Assembly: GCF_003977665.1 (NCBI RefSeq)
Contig: NZ_RYYV01000001.1
Coordinates: forward strand, 310,001-374,000
DNA: 64,000 nucleotides
DNA from: Dyella choica
GTDB lineage: Bacteria > Pseudomonadota > Gammaproteobacteria > Xanthomonadales > Rhodanobacteraceae
Reading direction: 5' to 3'
The notes below the pieces were generated by a model that searched no databases, was not told the origin of the DNA, and worked only from the letters and a program-made list of their open reading frames with translations. The position numbers were made by a program, and so were the translations under genes. Below are positions 53,663-62,479 of this stretch, in pieces (position 1 is the stretch's first letter; each line of letters opens with the position of its first letter).

Positions 53663-53858
53663 GCCGTGCGCCGAACAGCGTGAAGGGAGCTGCGCGAAGG
53701 AGGTCGGCATCGAAGCTTCGAACGATTCTCCTGATGGTGATAATTCTCATCGTAAAAAAAAACAGGGCTGTAATTTCGTCGTGCGTGCAGGGCAACCAGG
53801 AAGCCTCTGACCTATTCCTATTGACCCGTAACCGCACTGAATACGTGCCTCGCTTCGC

Positions 53859-53930
53859 GTAGGTTGGGGTGCAAACCCCAACTTCGTGCAGCGCGGGGAT
53901 GGCCATGTTGGGGTTTTCACCCCAACCTAC
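53859..53930. repeat. Variant REP-like palindrome GTAGGTTGGGGTG with outer arms
   Basis: GTAGGTTGGGGTGCAAACCC and its inverse GGGGTTTTCACCCCAACCTA frame a short loop. Outside it are perfect 12-bp arms GCCTCGCTTCGC (53847-53858) and GCGAAGCGAGGC (53939-53950). The rest of 53663-54164 has no supported gene. Confidence 0.8.
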
Positions 53931-54164
53931 ACGGTGAGGCGAAGCGAGGCGCGCATACAGTGCTGCCACACCATATTGAATTTAAAGACAGGGTGATATC
54001 CAGAAGGCCCGCAGGCCATTGCCTCGCGGCTTGAACGGACGGCCACGTGCCCCCGCGGGTCTTCCGGACGTCATGCCGGCACGTAGGAATGGATCAGAGG
54101 CTCCTTAGGCCCGCTTACGTCCCGGCGCGGATGTCGCAGCTCGTTTGCACGGATTGGCTGGGCA

Positions 54165-54635
54165 TCAAACCTCGATAAAGGTCGCCTCATAGCTGATTGG
54201 AAAGTTCACCGACCTTGCGATAAAGCAGAAGTGATGGACTTCGTGATGCAGCGATTCGGCCTCTGCGAGGTCCGCACCGCGTTCCACGCTGATCGTTGGT
54301 CGAAGCACGGCCCGGACGAAACGTCCCTCACCGCGCGTGCCAGTCTCTCCAACGCCAAGCGGCGCATCCTCATAGTGCTTTACGACGATCCCCGCGTTGC
54401 TCGCCAGATGCAGATACCAAAGCATGTGACAGGCAGAGAGGCTGGCCAGCAGCAAATCCTCCGGATTGGGTTTGGAGGGGTCGCCGCCAAGCATAGGGTC
54501 GTTGGAGCATTCGATAGGGGCCTTGCCCGGCGTTGCGATGCGCCAGGTGCGGTCATAGCCCCGGTAGGTCCTGGTTCCCTCGCCGCGGTCGCCGGTCCAG
54601 ACGATCTCTGCGGTGAAATCGTGGTTCTTAGCCAT
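54165..54635 (-). CDS. OsmC-family protein
   Basis: 156 residues from ATG 54635. HDFTAEIVWTGDRGEGTRTY at the start, PEDLLLASLSACHMLWYLHLA with the conserved Cys, and a second Cys in HHEVHHFCFIARSV, matching the OsmC/YhfA thiol-peroxidase fold. These enzymes reduce organic peroxides. Divergent from a GntR regulator across a 74-bp gap with a perfect palindrome, so repression by that regulator is likely. Confidence 0.88.
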   Translation of the reverse strand: MAKNHDFTAEIVWTGDRGEGTRTYRGYDRTWRIATPGKAPIECSNDPMLGGDPSKPNPEDLLLASLSACHMLWYLHLASNAGIVVKHYEDAPLGVGETGTRGEGRFVRAVLRPTISVERGADLAEAESLHHEVHHFCFIARSVNFPISYEATFIEV

Positions 54636-54655
54636 CTGCTGTCCTTGAGGGTTAA

Positions 54656-54671
54656 TGTATACATGTATACA
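54656..54671. promoter_or_regulatory. Perfect 16-bp palindrome TGTATACATGTATACA, GntR operator
   Basis: TGTATACATGTATACA lies in the gap between divergent OsmC and GntR genes. FadR/FCD-type GntR proteins bind short palindromes such as this, so it is a strong operator candidate for the gene at 54710. Confidence 0.75.
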
Positions 54672-54709
54672 CTTTGCCTCCAGCGAAGACAACCGTTAGG
54701 AGCAGCACG

Positions 54710-55339
54710 ATGACGCCGGAAATGATAGCCAGCGAATTGCGGGGCGAGCTGATGGCGGGCGTTCTGCGCCCCGGGACGGATCTTTCACAGGTCGAGCTTG
54801 CCGAGCGATTCGGTGTCAGCCGAATTCCCATCCGGGATGCGCTGCGTATCCTGGCCGGTGAGGGGCTGGTCGACATCGTGGCCAATCGGGGCGCCAAGAC
54901 CATCAGCCTGACTCCCAAGGAGGTTCGCGAGATCTACGACCTGCGCATCCTGCTGGAGTGCGATTGTCTTCAACGCGCGGCAGCGGCGATGACGCCAGCG
55001 AATCTTGAGGAGATCGACCGCGTGCGCCTCAAGTCCAACCTGGACGCAGGCGGCCCCGATTGGGCGGACGGCGACTGGGCATTTCACCGAGTGATTTACA
55101 CGCTTGCAGGACGTCGGCGGCAGCTTGCCATGATCGAAGCCCTGCGCCGGACGTGCGTCTTGTTTGTCAGCGCCTACGGCACCATGCCTTCAAAGAAACC
55201 TCGTTGGCTGGGCGAGCACGATGCTATCGTGAAGCATCTGCGCCGAGGCGAAACGGAGCAGGCCGTTCTCGCGCTTCAAGTACATCTGGACGGGGCGGCG
55301 ACACACCTGCTCACGCATATGAAGGCGTCGACGGGTTAG
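54710..55339 (+). CDS. GntR-family regulator, FCD (FadR-like) type
   Basis: 209 residues from ATG 54710, preceded by TTAGGAG at 7 bp. The N-terminal winged helix reads LRGELMAGVLRPGTDLSQVE, FGVSRIPIRDALRILAGEG and VDIVANRGAKTI. The C-terminal FCD domain has IYDLRILLECDCLQRAA, DWAFHRVIYTLAG (Asp and His metal ligands) and GEHDAIVKHLRRGE. Likely represses itself and the divergent OsmC gene through the TGTATACA palindrome. Confidence 0.92.
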   Translation: MTPEMIASELRGELMAGVLRPGTDLSQVELAERFGVSRIPIRDALRILAGEGLVDIVANRGAKTISLTPKEVREIYDLRILLECDCLQRAAAAMTPANLEEIDRVRLKSNLDAGGPDWADGDWAFHRVIYTLAGRRRQLAMIEALRRTCVLFVSAYGTMPSKKPRWLGEHDAIVKHLRRGETEQAVLALQVHLDGAATHLLTHMKASTG

Positions 55340-55608
55340 CGAGATAACCCGCGTCAAGGAAGCATGGGCGTCGGCAAAGGTGGGCATTCGACCTGAAGCG
55401 GACCTCTAAAATAAGGCGTTTCTGCAGGCGGATTTCCGAATCTCAGTGGAATGAGCGTTCACTTGAGAAATTGGCTCAATTGGCAGCAATCCATGGCGCT
55501 GCGTACCTAGCCGGTGATTCCGCGATGCAATTTTCGCTAGTGGTTACCGCCAAGAACTCTGGGCGATATATCACCCTTGAGAGCGTCGACCGAATATAGT
55601 CGCTCAGC

Positions 55609-55635
55609 ATGTCCGCTTTTATCCAAAGCGGACAT
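55609..55635. repeat. GTCCGC palindrome, copy 3
   Basis: ATGTCCGCTTTTATCC then AAAGCGGACAT, the most symmetric copy in the window. Gap 55340-55690 has no other feature I can support. Confidence 0.75.
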
Positions 55636-55690
55636 CCCGAAGAGACAATCACTGTTTCGATTTGGTATCGAACAACGAAAGTCCCTACAC

Positions 55691-57094
55691 CTATGGTTTC
55701 GTCGCCGACGTAGACGAGGGTTCGATCACAAAAGTGGTGACGGAGAATGGAGGCAGGCTATACGAGAATGTTCCATTTACAATATTGACGGACCCGAGAT
55801 TCACCGGGTTAGCCGACGAACTGCTTGACTGGTCCCGCCTCCACACGACCGCCGTACCGGCATCGACGCCATTCAAGGCAATACTCGCCGCCTGATAGAG
55901 GCTGGGGTCCTTGTTGATGACCACGATGTTCTTGGGATTGTCCGAGGCGTATACCTCGACGTTGGGTAGGCTTGTGGTCGACTGCACCAGCTTGGTGCCG
56001 AACCGGGGGAACAGACCTTCGCCTGTGTACATACCCAGGGCGTGATACATCGACGTCGGGTCGTCCATCTTCCCGTTGGGGACTTCGGCACCCGTCTTCA
56101 GGAGTAGGTTGCCTTTGTCCGCATACAACATCCCAATCCCGCCTGCTTTCAGGATATGTCCCATCGCAGAGGCGCCCCACGCCGTTTCAAAAGGCGTGTA
56201 CTGCAGCAGATGCCCGATATAGTCGAGATCCCACTCACCTACTTCAATCGAGATGGCCGAAGCCCGGGAAGGGACGGTGGCTTGGATACGCTTGTAGAGA
56301 TCCAGGATATCGGTCTCGTAAGCTTGAGCCTTGCCAAATAGCACACCGTAGGAATGCTGCGTCGATCCCTGCGCGTAGCCGTGGAAATCAAGAAAGTCCA
56401 CGCGACTGCCTGAGACATTCAGGAAAGTCTGCAGATAGCCACTGTCGTACCAGGCAATGGTCGGACCGCCGATAAGGATGGTCTGATCCACTTTCTTCAT
56501 GGCGTCATAGGTGACATTGAAAGCGGCGCTGTAGGTCGCCGCATTCTGCCCGTGGATATTCGGCTCGTTGATGCCACCAAGCCACCGGTGGACAACATTG
56601 TTGGTATCCACGTTGAAATGCTTCACCAGGTTCGGCAGATCGCTCGGATTGGTGGGATCTTCCACGACGGGCTCCGCCCCAATCGCTTTGATATGGTTGA
56701 CCCAATCGTCACCGCTCCATCGGCTGTCGCATCCGGCGGCGCCGCAAACAATACGGCTGTTCGGGTTGCCGGGCGTGCTGTATTTCAGATTGATCCGCAT
56801 ATAGGGAACACCCAGCAGCTGCAGCCTGTTTTGCTGCAAGGTGTCGTTGACCAACACGTAGGGCGCCCCATAAGCACTTTCGTCAGCGCCTCCGACGGCC
56901 AAGGGGTCCAGCGTTCTTACCACGCTCGCATAATTGACGGAGATGTTTTCCGCAGCAGGCGAACCCGCCGCAAAAAGCGCCATGGGGACTGCAAAGGCAA
57001 GGGGTCGGAGAAACGTTCCGATACGGCGCAACATGTAACCTGCGCCTGCATTCTGATTTGCTTCATGCGTAATTCGCGTTTGAGTCTCTTTCAT
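55691..57094 (-). CDS. Exported clan-A glycosyl hydrolase (GH39/GH51-like)
   Basis: 467 residues from ATG 57094 (AAGG 8 bp upstream); ATG 57034 would give a cleaner signal peptide starting LRRIGTFLRPLAFAV and ending SPAAE. TIM-barrel glycosidase: acid/base Glu in WLGGINEPNIHG, HGYAQG on a later strand, and the nucleophile Glu in AISIEVGEWDLDY. A C-terminal beta-sandwich ends FSYSLPPFSVTTFVIEP as in GH30/39/51 enzymes. Likely acts on a pentose- or hexose-containing polymer in the periplasm. No transporter or regulator adjoins it. Confidence 0.82.
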   Translation of the reverse strand: MKETQTRITHEANQNAGAGYMLRRIGTFLRPLAFAVPMALFAAGSPAAENISVNYASVVRTLDPLAVGGADESAYGAPYVLVNDTLQQNRLQLLGVPYMRINLKYSTPGNPNSRIVCGAAGCDSRWSGDDWVNHIKAIGAEPVVEDPTNPSDLPNLVKHFNVDTNNVVHRWLGGINEPNIHGQNAATYSAAFNVTYDAMKKVDQTILIGGPTIAWYDSGYLQTFLNVSGSRVDFLDFHGYAQGSTQHSYGVLFGKAQAYETDILDLYKRIQATVPSRASAISIEVGEWDLDYIGHLLQYTPFETAWGASAMGHILKAGGIGMLYADKGNLLLKTGAEVPNGKMDDPTSMYHALGMYTGEGLFPRFGTKLVQSTTSLPNVEVYASDNPKNIVVINKDPSLYQAASIALNGVDAGTAVVWRRDQSSSSSANPVNLGSVNIVNGTFSYSLPPFSVTTFVIEPSSTSATKP

Positions 57095-57674
57095 ATGACA
57101 GCCTTGTAGTAAGTAGTTCATACGAGGGAAGTGCGGTCAGCCTTGACCGCGAATAAGCCTGTTTTGCAGGAAAGGTGCATCTGTACTAAGCGCATTGAGC
57201 TCTGCGCACAATCTAGCTTTGCCGGCCAAGAAGGTCCGGGTTCGTGCATCCGGCTTTTGCTGTGCGCTCGTCGTGATCCGAGCTTGTCTAAAACCGGGAT
57301 GCGCACGACGCAGTCGCTTCCGGTCGCTAATCGTGATGGCCACGTCAACCTCCTCGTCCCCTGAGTGCTTGCAAAGGCTGCCATCACGGTTCGGTGCACG
57401 GACCTTTAAGCCGGCCCCACCTTGGCTCTATCGGTAGGTTGAAAGCGCGACCGTGCCATGAACTGCACCCTATTCATGGCGCGGCGAGTATGCGGACACC
57501 CCCTCGGCGGTTCTGTGAACTGGCGTGCACTTTCGATCTACTGCACAGAGGCACCGGACGTGCGTGAGGAGTACAACTAATTCGGCAGTCGGGCACGGTT
57601 TTGACACTTCGTTGGACAGGCGAAGTCGCACAGGTTCAAATAGCCCGCGTCCCATTCACAACAGTTGTGAGCAG
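57095..57674. other. Gene-free stretch between GH and patatin-like genes
   Basis: About 580 bp of divergent upstream DNA. Small frames on both strands show no motifs or good ribosome sites. Promoters not assigned. Confidence 0.4.
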
Positions 57675-58589
57675 ATGATGCATAAACTTGCTCTGGTTCT
57701 CGGTGGCGGTGGCGCTGCCGGAAATGCGTGGTTGATCGGCGTCATCGCAGGCCTGGCCGAAGCGGGGTTCGATATGACAAAAACCGCCGATCTGGTCATT
57801 GGCACCTCGGCCGGTGCCACCGCGGCAGCGCACGTACGCAGTGGCATACCAGCGGCCGAACTGTTGGCCGCAGTGCTAGCTCCGCCAACTCGACCTGTCG
57901 GACAGAGCCCGGAACAACCACCATCCTTGCCGATGCCCCAAGTGTTCGAGCGGATGCGTGCCATCGGCGCTGCCGCCACCTCGGCAGCCGATCTGCAACG
58001 TGCGATGGGCGCATTCGGGCTGGAGAGCGACTCCAAACTCGGACCCGCAGCAGCGGGACAGCGCCGCGCGCTGGTCGCCGCCAGGCTGCCTTGCCTTGAT
58101 TGGCCGGATAGGCCGATGATCTTGGTGGCCGTCGACGCACACACTGGCGAGTTGGCAGCGTTCGACCGCGATTCCGGCGTCGAGCTAGTGGACGCAGTCA
58201 CCGCGAGCACCGCGATGCCGGGTCTGGCCCCCACGCACGCCATCAACGGAGCTCGCTATATCAATGGTGGCGTGCGCTCCGGCGAAAACGCCGACCTTGC
58301 TTCGGGCTATGCAAACGTCGTGGTGCTCTCGCCGTTCGGCGGACGGAGCGGACCCCTGCCGGAAGGCCAGTTCGAAGGCCTGCGCAGAGAACCGGAATGG
58401 GGCACGGACCTGGCAAGTCAGGTTGCGGCCCTGCGCCAGCAGGGCAGCCGCGTCGAGGTGATCACACCGGACGCCGATTCCCTAGCCGCCATGGGCACGA
58501 ACCAGATGGATCTTGCGACCCGCATCCCTTCTGCCCGCGCCGGATTCGCCCAAGGCAAGCGAGAAGCGAGCAGAGTGACGCTGCGCTGA
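57675..58589 (+). CDS. Patatin-like phospholipase family protein with Asp-to-Asn change
   Basis: 304 residues from ATG 57675. Oxyanion loop LGGGGAAGNAW (9-19), nucleophile Ser45 in VIGTSAGAT. The usual catalytic DGG/DGA is NGG here (YINGGVRSGENADLA, Asn197, codon AAT at 58263), a one-base change from Asp. The rest of that motif is kept, so the enzyme may be inactive or altered. Family proteins hydrolyse acyl lipids. Followed by a stem-loop repeat and a perfect 19-bp hairpin that may end transcription. Confidence 0.88.
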   Translation: MMHKLALVLGGGGAAGNAWLIGVIAGLAEAGFDMTKTADLVIGTSAGATAAAHVRSGIPAAELLAAVLAPPTRPVGQSPEQPPSLPMPQVFERMRAIGAAATSAADLQRAMGAFGLESDSKLGPAAAGQRRALVAARLPCLDWPDRPMILVAVDAHTGELAAFDRDSGVELVDAVTASTAMPGLAPTHAINGARYINGGVRSGENADLASGYANVVVLSPFGGRSGPLPEGQFEGLRREPEWGTDLASQVAALRQQGSRVEVITPDADSLAAMGTNQMDLATRIPSARAGFAQGKREASRVTLR

Positions 58590-58607
58590 CGATGGCATGC
58601 TGGAATT

Positions 58608-58646
58608 GGGGCGCAGGCAGTTAAATCATTCAACTACCTCCGTCCG
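58608..58646. repeat. ~40-bp stem-loop repeat, copy 3
   Basis: GGGGCGCAGGCAGTTAAATC then ATTCAACTACCTCCGTCCG. Same plan as at 24907 and 47080. Confidence 0.6.
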
Positions 58647-58682
58647 ATTCCTCCAAAAGCCAGCCTCACGTCGATGTCGTGT

Positions 58683-58730
58683 CAAAGCGGGTCGTCATTC
58701 CAGCGTAGGCCGGAATGACGACCCGCTTTG
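58683..58730. repeat. Perfect 19-bp inverted repeat around GTCATTCC
   Basis: CAAAGCGGGTCGTCATTCC (58683-58701) and GGAATGACGACCCGCTTTG (58712-58730) with a 10-base loop. Related to the elements at 47192 and 59498. It can form a strong RNA hairpin downstream of the patatin-like gene. Confidence 0.85.
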
Positions 58731-58914
58731 GTGTGAAGAATGTCCCTTGGAGCATGCCCAGGACTGACCTTCGGGGTTGAAGCCAGTTACTGCTCTCAAC
58801 CCGAAGCCCACGCCTGAAGAGTCGAGGCACGCAATGCTTTGTAGCATGTACAATCGACTCCGCAGATCTCTCATGTCAGTTGGGAAGCCAATCGTTCTGA
58901 TCCAGGAGGATTGC

Positions 58915-59334
58915 ATGAAACCATCCCTACTTTTGCGAATCGCGTCTGTCCTTACGTTGCTGCTCGCGGTGGGACATACCACCGGCGGATTGAGCTTCTG
59001 GTCTCCTGCCGGCGAAACGGATGTTCTGCGCGCCATGAGGTCGTTTCATTTCGATGCAGCGGGCGCCAGCCGAACGTATTTGGATTTCTATCTCGGCTTC
59101 GGCTATGTCAACAGCGTCTACCTATTCTTGCAAACAGTCGTACTCTGGCAGTTGGCGTCCTTGGCGAAGACGGATGCGGTTCGCGTTAGGCCACTGATAG
59201 GCTCGCTCCTTTTAGCGTCCGTCGCGTCCGCAGCCTTGGCATGGAGGTTTATCTTTGTGGTGCCAGTGGTGTCGTTTCTTGCGATTGCTGTTTGCCTAGG
59301 GCTTGCGTTTTACGCCGCTGGGAAACGCGGATAG
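58915..59334 (+). CDS. Small four-helix membrane protein
   Basis: 139 residues from ATG 58915 with AGGAGG 5 bp upstream. Four hydrophobic segments: LLLRIASVLTLLLAVGHTTGG, YLFLQTVVLWQLASL, LIGSLLLASVASAALAW (approximate) and VVPVVSFLAIAVCLGLAFY. A GHTTGG motif follows helix 1 and a soluble loop with FHFDAAGASRTYLDFYLGFG follows it, as in LIC_13387-type proteins of unknown function. Single gene. Confidence 0.72.
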   Translation: MKPSLLLRIASVLTLLLAVGHTTGGLSFWSPAGETDVLRAMRSFHFDAAGASRTYLDFYLGFGYVNSVYLFLQTVVLWQLASLAKTDAVRVRPLIGSLLLASVASAALAWRFIFVVPVVSFLAIAVCLGLAFYAAGKRG

Positions 59335-59497
59335 GCGTGGCGCTTGAGTTGAGCCGGCTTTCGGAAGTGAAGTCCGGCTCCCTTGTCGGGTGACCGTACC
59401 CGATATCCGCCTCCGACCCCGACGCTCCCCTACGTTTTTGGCTCGATGATTTCAATGAAATCAGTTGGCCAATCCAGATCTTTGAAATTGCCTCACC

Positions 59498-59577
59498 GTC
59501 ATTCCGGCGAAGGCCGGAATCCATGTCTCGAACTGCAATAGATTCTGGCCTTCGCCGGAATGGCGGCGGGGAATAAA
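59498..59577. repeat. Inverted pair of GTCATTCCGGCGAAGGCCGG elements, copy 2
   Basis: GTCATTCCGGCGAAGGCCGG then AATCCA, and the inverse GATTCTGGCCTTCGCCGGAA at 59551 on. Lies between convergent genes. Confidence 0.8.
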
Positions 59578-59636
59578 TCAGAGCATTCTTAGGCCTCCGA
59601 CTCCGTTTCGAGGCGCTCGAAGTAGCGGCACCAGCT

Positions 59637-60668
59637 CTATTTGTCGAAGCTTCCAAAATCAGAATTTTTGAATCTATAGGCAACAAAAAGGTCATTGCCA
59701 GCCATGGCGGTCTTCAAATCCCATTGGGAGATGACCTTCGACCCCGAAAAGCCAAATCCAACAACAACGGGCTGCACATCAATGGTGTCTATGGAAATGG
59801 TAAACCTTGCATCAAACCCCGTGAGTACCAATTGGTGCCCTGAAATATCTTTTAAACTGACTATAGATCCGGAGTTTGACATGACTCGATCGCGAGCTGT
59901 AAACCTAGTCACTTTAAATGTCTTTGTTGGCCGGTCGTAAACAATCATGATCTTGGCAGTTATCCTACCACCATTGCCGTTATCGTCGATTCTGCGAGGA
60001 TTAAAGTGCCCATAGGATCCGGCTATCATAAGAAGAACATCAGCCTCATGATCCTCCCACTGAAAGCGGTGAAATCGCGCAGGATCACTGGTCGCGTCCG
60101 GCGCACCTACACGAAGAATCCCTAGATCAAGGCTCGGCAACAGAAGCTTCAGCTCCTCAGTTCCGTAAGACGGAATCAATGACGAACCCTCAAACATCGT
60201 GATGTCGGTGATCTTACCGTCCTTATCGCGGGTGATGTAGTTATGTCCATCCTTGCTTCTACCTTCAGCATCAAAATCGGATTCGCTTGATACGTCAATA
60301 TAGCGATTAAGATGCGAAACTAATGCTGCCAATTGCGGCATATCCGCTGAAATAGTGTAAGACACAGTCACGTCATAGTCGATGACACGGTAAAGACCTC
60401 GCCGCACTTCTGAGATGAGTTTCGTCTGTTGTTTGACCTGTTCGGCCATTTCTGCCAGCTTGTCGGCGTGATCCTTGGCCTTCTGTATCAACTCAAGACC
60501 AAATAGTGAGAGCGCGAGAACCGCAGCAACGATGATGCCCGCGATCTTTATTTTGTCATCGCGAGTCAACGGCCCTTTGGACTCTTTTGATAATGTCCCC
60601 AAAACACCAAAGACCGCACCGATAACAATAGACAGCGCCTGCACAATACTGCTGATTGTCGGCCACAT
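59637..60668 (-). CDS. Unknown membrane-anchored protein
   Basis: 343 residues, ATG 60668 with GAGAGG 7 bp upstream. Two N-terminal hydrophobic segments (ISSIVQALSIVIGAVFGVLG and IAGIIVAAVLALSLFGLEL) flank a short basic loop; then a short coiled coil (DHADKLAEMAEQVKQQTKL) and a ~240-residue soluble beta-rich domain. No family recognised. DNA is AT-rich compared with neighbours, suggesting transfer. Flanked by long non-coding stretches. Confidence 0.65.
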   Translation of the reverse strand: MWPTISSIVQALSIVIGAVFGVLGTLSKESKGPLTRDDKIKIAGIIVAAVLALSLFGLELIQKAKDHADKLAEMAEQVKQQTKLISEVRRGLYRVIDYDVTVSYTISADMPQLAALVSHLNRYIDVSSESDFDAEGRSKDGHNYITRDKDGKITDITMFEGSSLIPSYGTEELKLLLPSLDLGILRVGAPDATSDPARFHRFQWEDHEADVLLMIAGSYGHFNPRRIDDNGNGGRITAKIMIVYDRPTKTFKVTRFTARDRVMSNSGSIVSLKDISGHQLVLTGFDARFTISIDTIDVQPVVVGFGFSGSKVISQWDLKTAMAGNDLFVAYRFKNSDFGSFDK

Positions 60669-61779
60669 GAAGAAACCTCTCTTCGCTTTCCTTAAACCAT
60701 TGGCGAGAATTGCTGTAATATTCGGAACGGCGCACCTTCAGTTGTGGTCGATATGCAAATGAGGATCCGGACCTGAGATTCCTCCACACTTCACACTTCA
60801 TTTGATCGAGCACATGAGGCTACAGAAAGCGTAGTGCCAATAGCTGCTTTTCTTGATTGACTTACAGCAAAATGCCATCACAATTGTCTTGATGTTCGTG
60901 GAACCGAACTTAGCCCTCTGATTGTTCTGAGACCCAAGAGCGTTAAGTGATGACCACTTAAACGGCGAATTCCAAAATCGCGATGTCGGCATAATGCTAC
61001 AGGAAAATCAATCCTTCCCCAACTTACTTTATCTATCGACCTGATTCGATAGACATGCCGCGTGCACCCATGCAACGTTGGCAAAGTCGGGATCGCCCTT
61101 GGCCACTGGAAGTCCGCACCCGACGTAGGATGTAAAGCGCGAGCCGCATGATGTGCGAGCTCACACGACCCGCTAACCATAATAATTTGCGACGTGGGAC
61201 CGCTTAATTCATCACCTCACGCCAGTACGGAGAAGAAGGCCCGGCGTTCCGTCGCCGGTAGCCTACCGGAGCATGTGCGTTTGGCAACGGAAGGGTGTGA
61301 AACTGCCCGGATGAAGATTGCCCGCCTTCGGACAGGGGCTATCCCGCGAGGGATTGCCCTCTTCTGCTAGCGTCGACGCGAATGGGGTCTCTGGCTGAGC
61401 TGCACGGTTAACCCAAGTGAAAATATCGTGAGTTTCAGCTGGTGTCGTCTGGCAAAACTGTATCACCCCTGCGCGGCCATGGCCCACGTATAAAGCCCAA
61501 TTGCTGTTATGGCTCTTGACTAGATTCTGGCTCAGCCCGAGTCTGAGAAAGTGAGGATACCTGTCTTGCGGGTCATCGTTACTTGCGGGTACTGATCGAA
61601 GTTCCGGTTCGGTCGGTTGCTAACGCCGCTAAACGATCGAAGTGGGCATGTCGATTCGGCGGTGAGTCGTTCGTCGTCATGTCAAAGAGGGCAAGAAAAG
61701 CGCCCTAGGTTGAAACCAAGCATCGGCGCCGTGGCTTCCGAGAGCGGCGCCGAGCCACCACGATCACCAGGAGACTCCG
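60669..61779. other. 1.1-kb stretch without a supported gene
   Basis: Only short frames lacking motifs or ribosome sites. No repeat of the families above is present. It could hold decayed genes or small RNAs, but nothing specific is visible. Confidence 0.45.
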
Positions 61780-62433
61780 ATGACTGTCACCCTTACTGCC
61801 TTTGAACGGTCGCCCGATGGCGGCATGGGGCTGGCGCGCGATACGCGCGTTCGCTGGGCGCTTGAAGAGGCGGGCCAAGCCTACGAGGTTCGTCCTGTTT
61901 CGTTCTCGGCGATGAAGGAGCCCGCGCATCTGGCCGCTCAGCCCTTCGGGCAGATTCCCGTCTATCAGGAAGGCGATCTTGTGCTGTTCGAGTCAGGCGC
62001 GATCATTTTCCATATCGCCTCGCACCATTCGGGTCTGTTTCCGGACGACGCCAACGCCCGGGCGCGCGCGATCACCTGGATGTTTGCCGCGCTCAATACG
62101 GTGGAACCGCCGATCCTTGAACTCATAACGGTCAAGTTTCTGGAGGGCGATAAGCCCTGGAACAAGGATCGCTTGCCCTTGGTCTTCGATCGCATCCGCC
62201 ACCGACTGACCCAACTTTCCGCTCGCTTGGGCGATGCCGACTGGCTCGATGGCGCGTTCAGCGCGGGCGACCTGCTCATGGTGTCGGTGCTGCTCAGGAC
62301 GAGGCCGTCGGGCATCTTGAATGAATTTCCCAGCCTGGCCGCCTATGTCGCCCGCGGCGAAGCACGGCCCGCATACAAGCGAGCGTTCGCCGCCCAATTG
62401 GCGTTCAATACGGCCCAGCCAGCGGCCAGCTAG
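61780..62433 (+). CDS. Glutathione S-transferase family protein (2)
   Basis: 217 residues, ATG 61780 with AGGAGA 6 bp upstream. DTRVRWALEEAGQAYEVRP, AQPFGQIPVYQEGD with the cis-Pro, VLFESGAIIFHIA with the Glu-Ser pair, WMFAALNTVEPPI and FSAGDLLMVSVLL. Same subfamily as the GST at 47583. Convergent with the SRPBCC gene. Confidence 0.9.
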   Translation: MTVTLTAFERSPDGGMGLARDTRVRWALEEAGQAYEVRPVSFSAMKEPAHLAAQPFGQIPVYQEGDLVLFESGAIIFHIASHHSGLFPDDANARARAITWMFAALNTVEPPILELITVKFLEGDKPWNKDRLPLVFDRIRHRLTQLSARLGDADWLDGAFSAGDLLMVSVLLRTRPSGILNEFPSLAAYVARGEARPAYKRAFAAQLAFNTAQPAAS

Positions 62434-62479
62434 AGCTGGCCCTGGAAAATGGAACCGCGTGGTAGTTCGCCTCCCACTA

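Noticed and set aside
55577-55895. Two plus-strand frames near the end of the glycosyl hydrolase
   Set aside because: Overlap antisense to the well-supported C-terminal beta-sandwich of the hydrolase.
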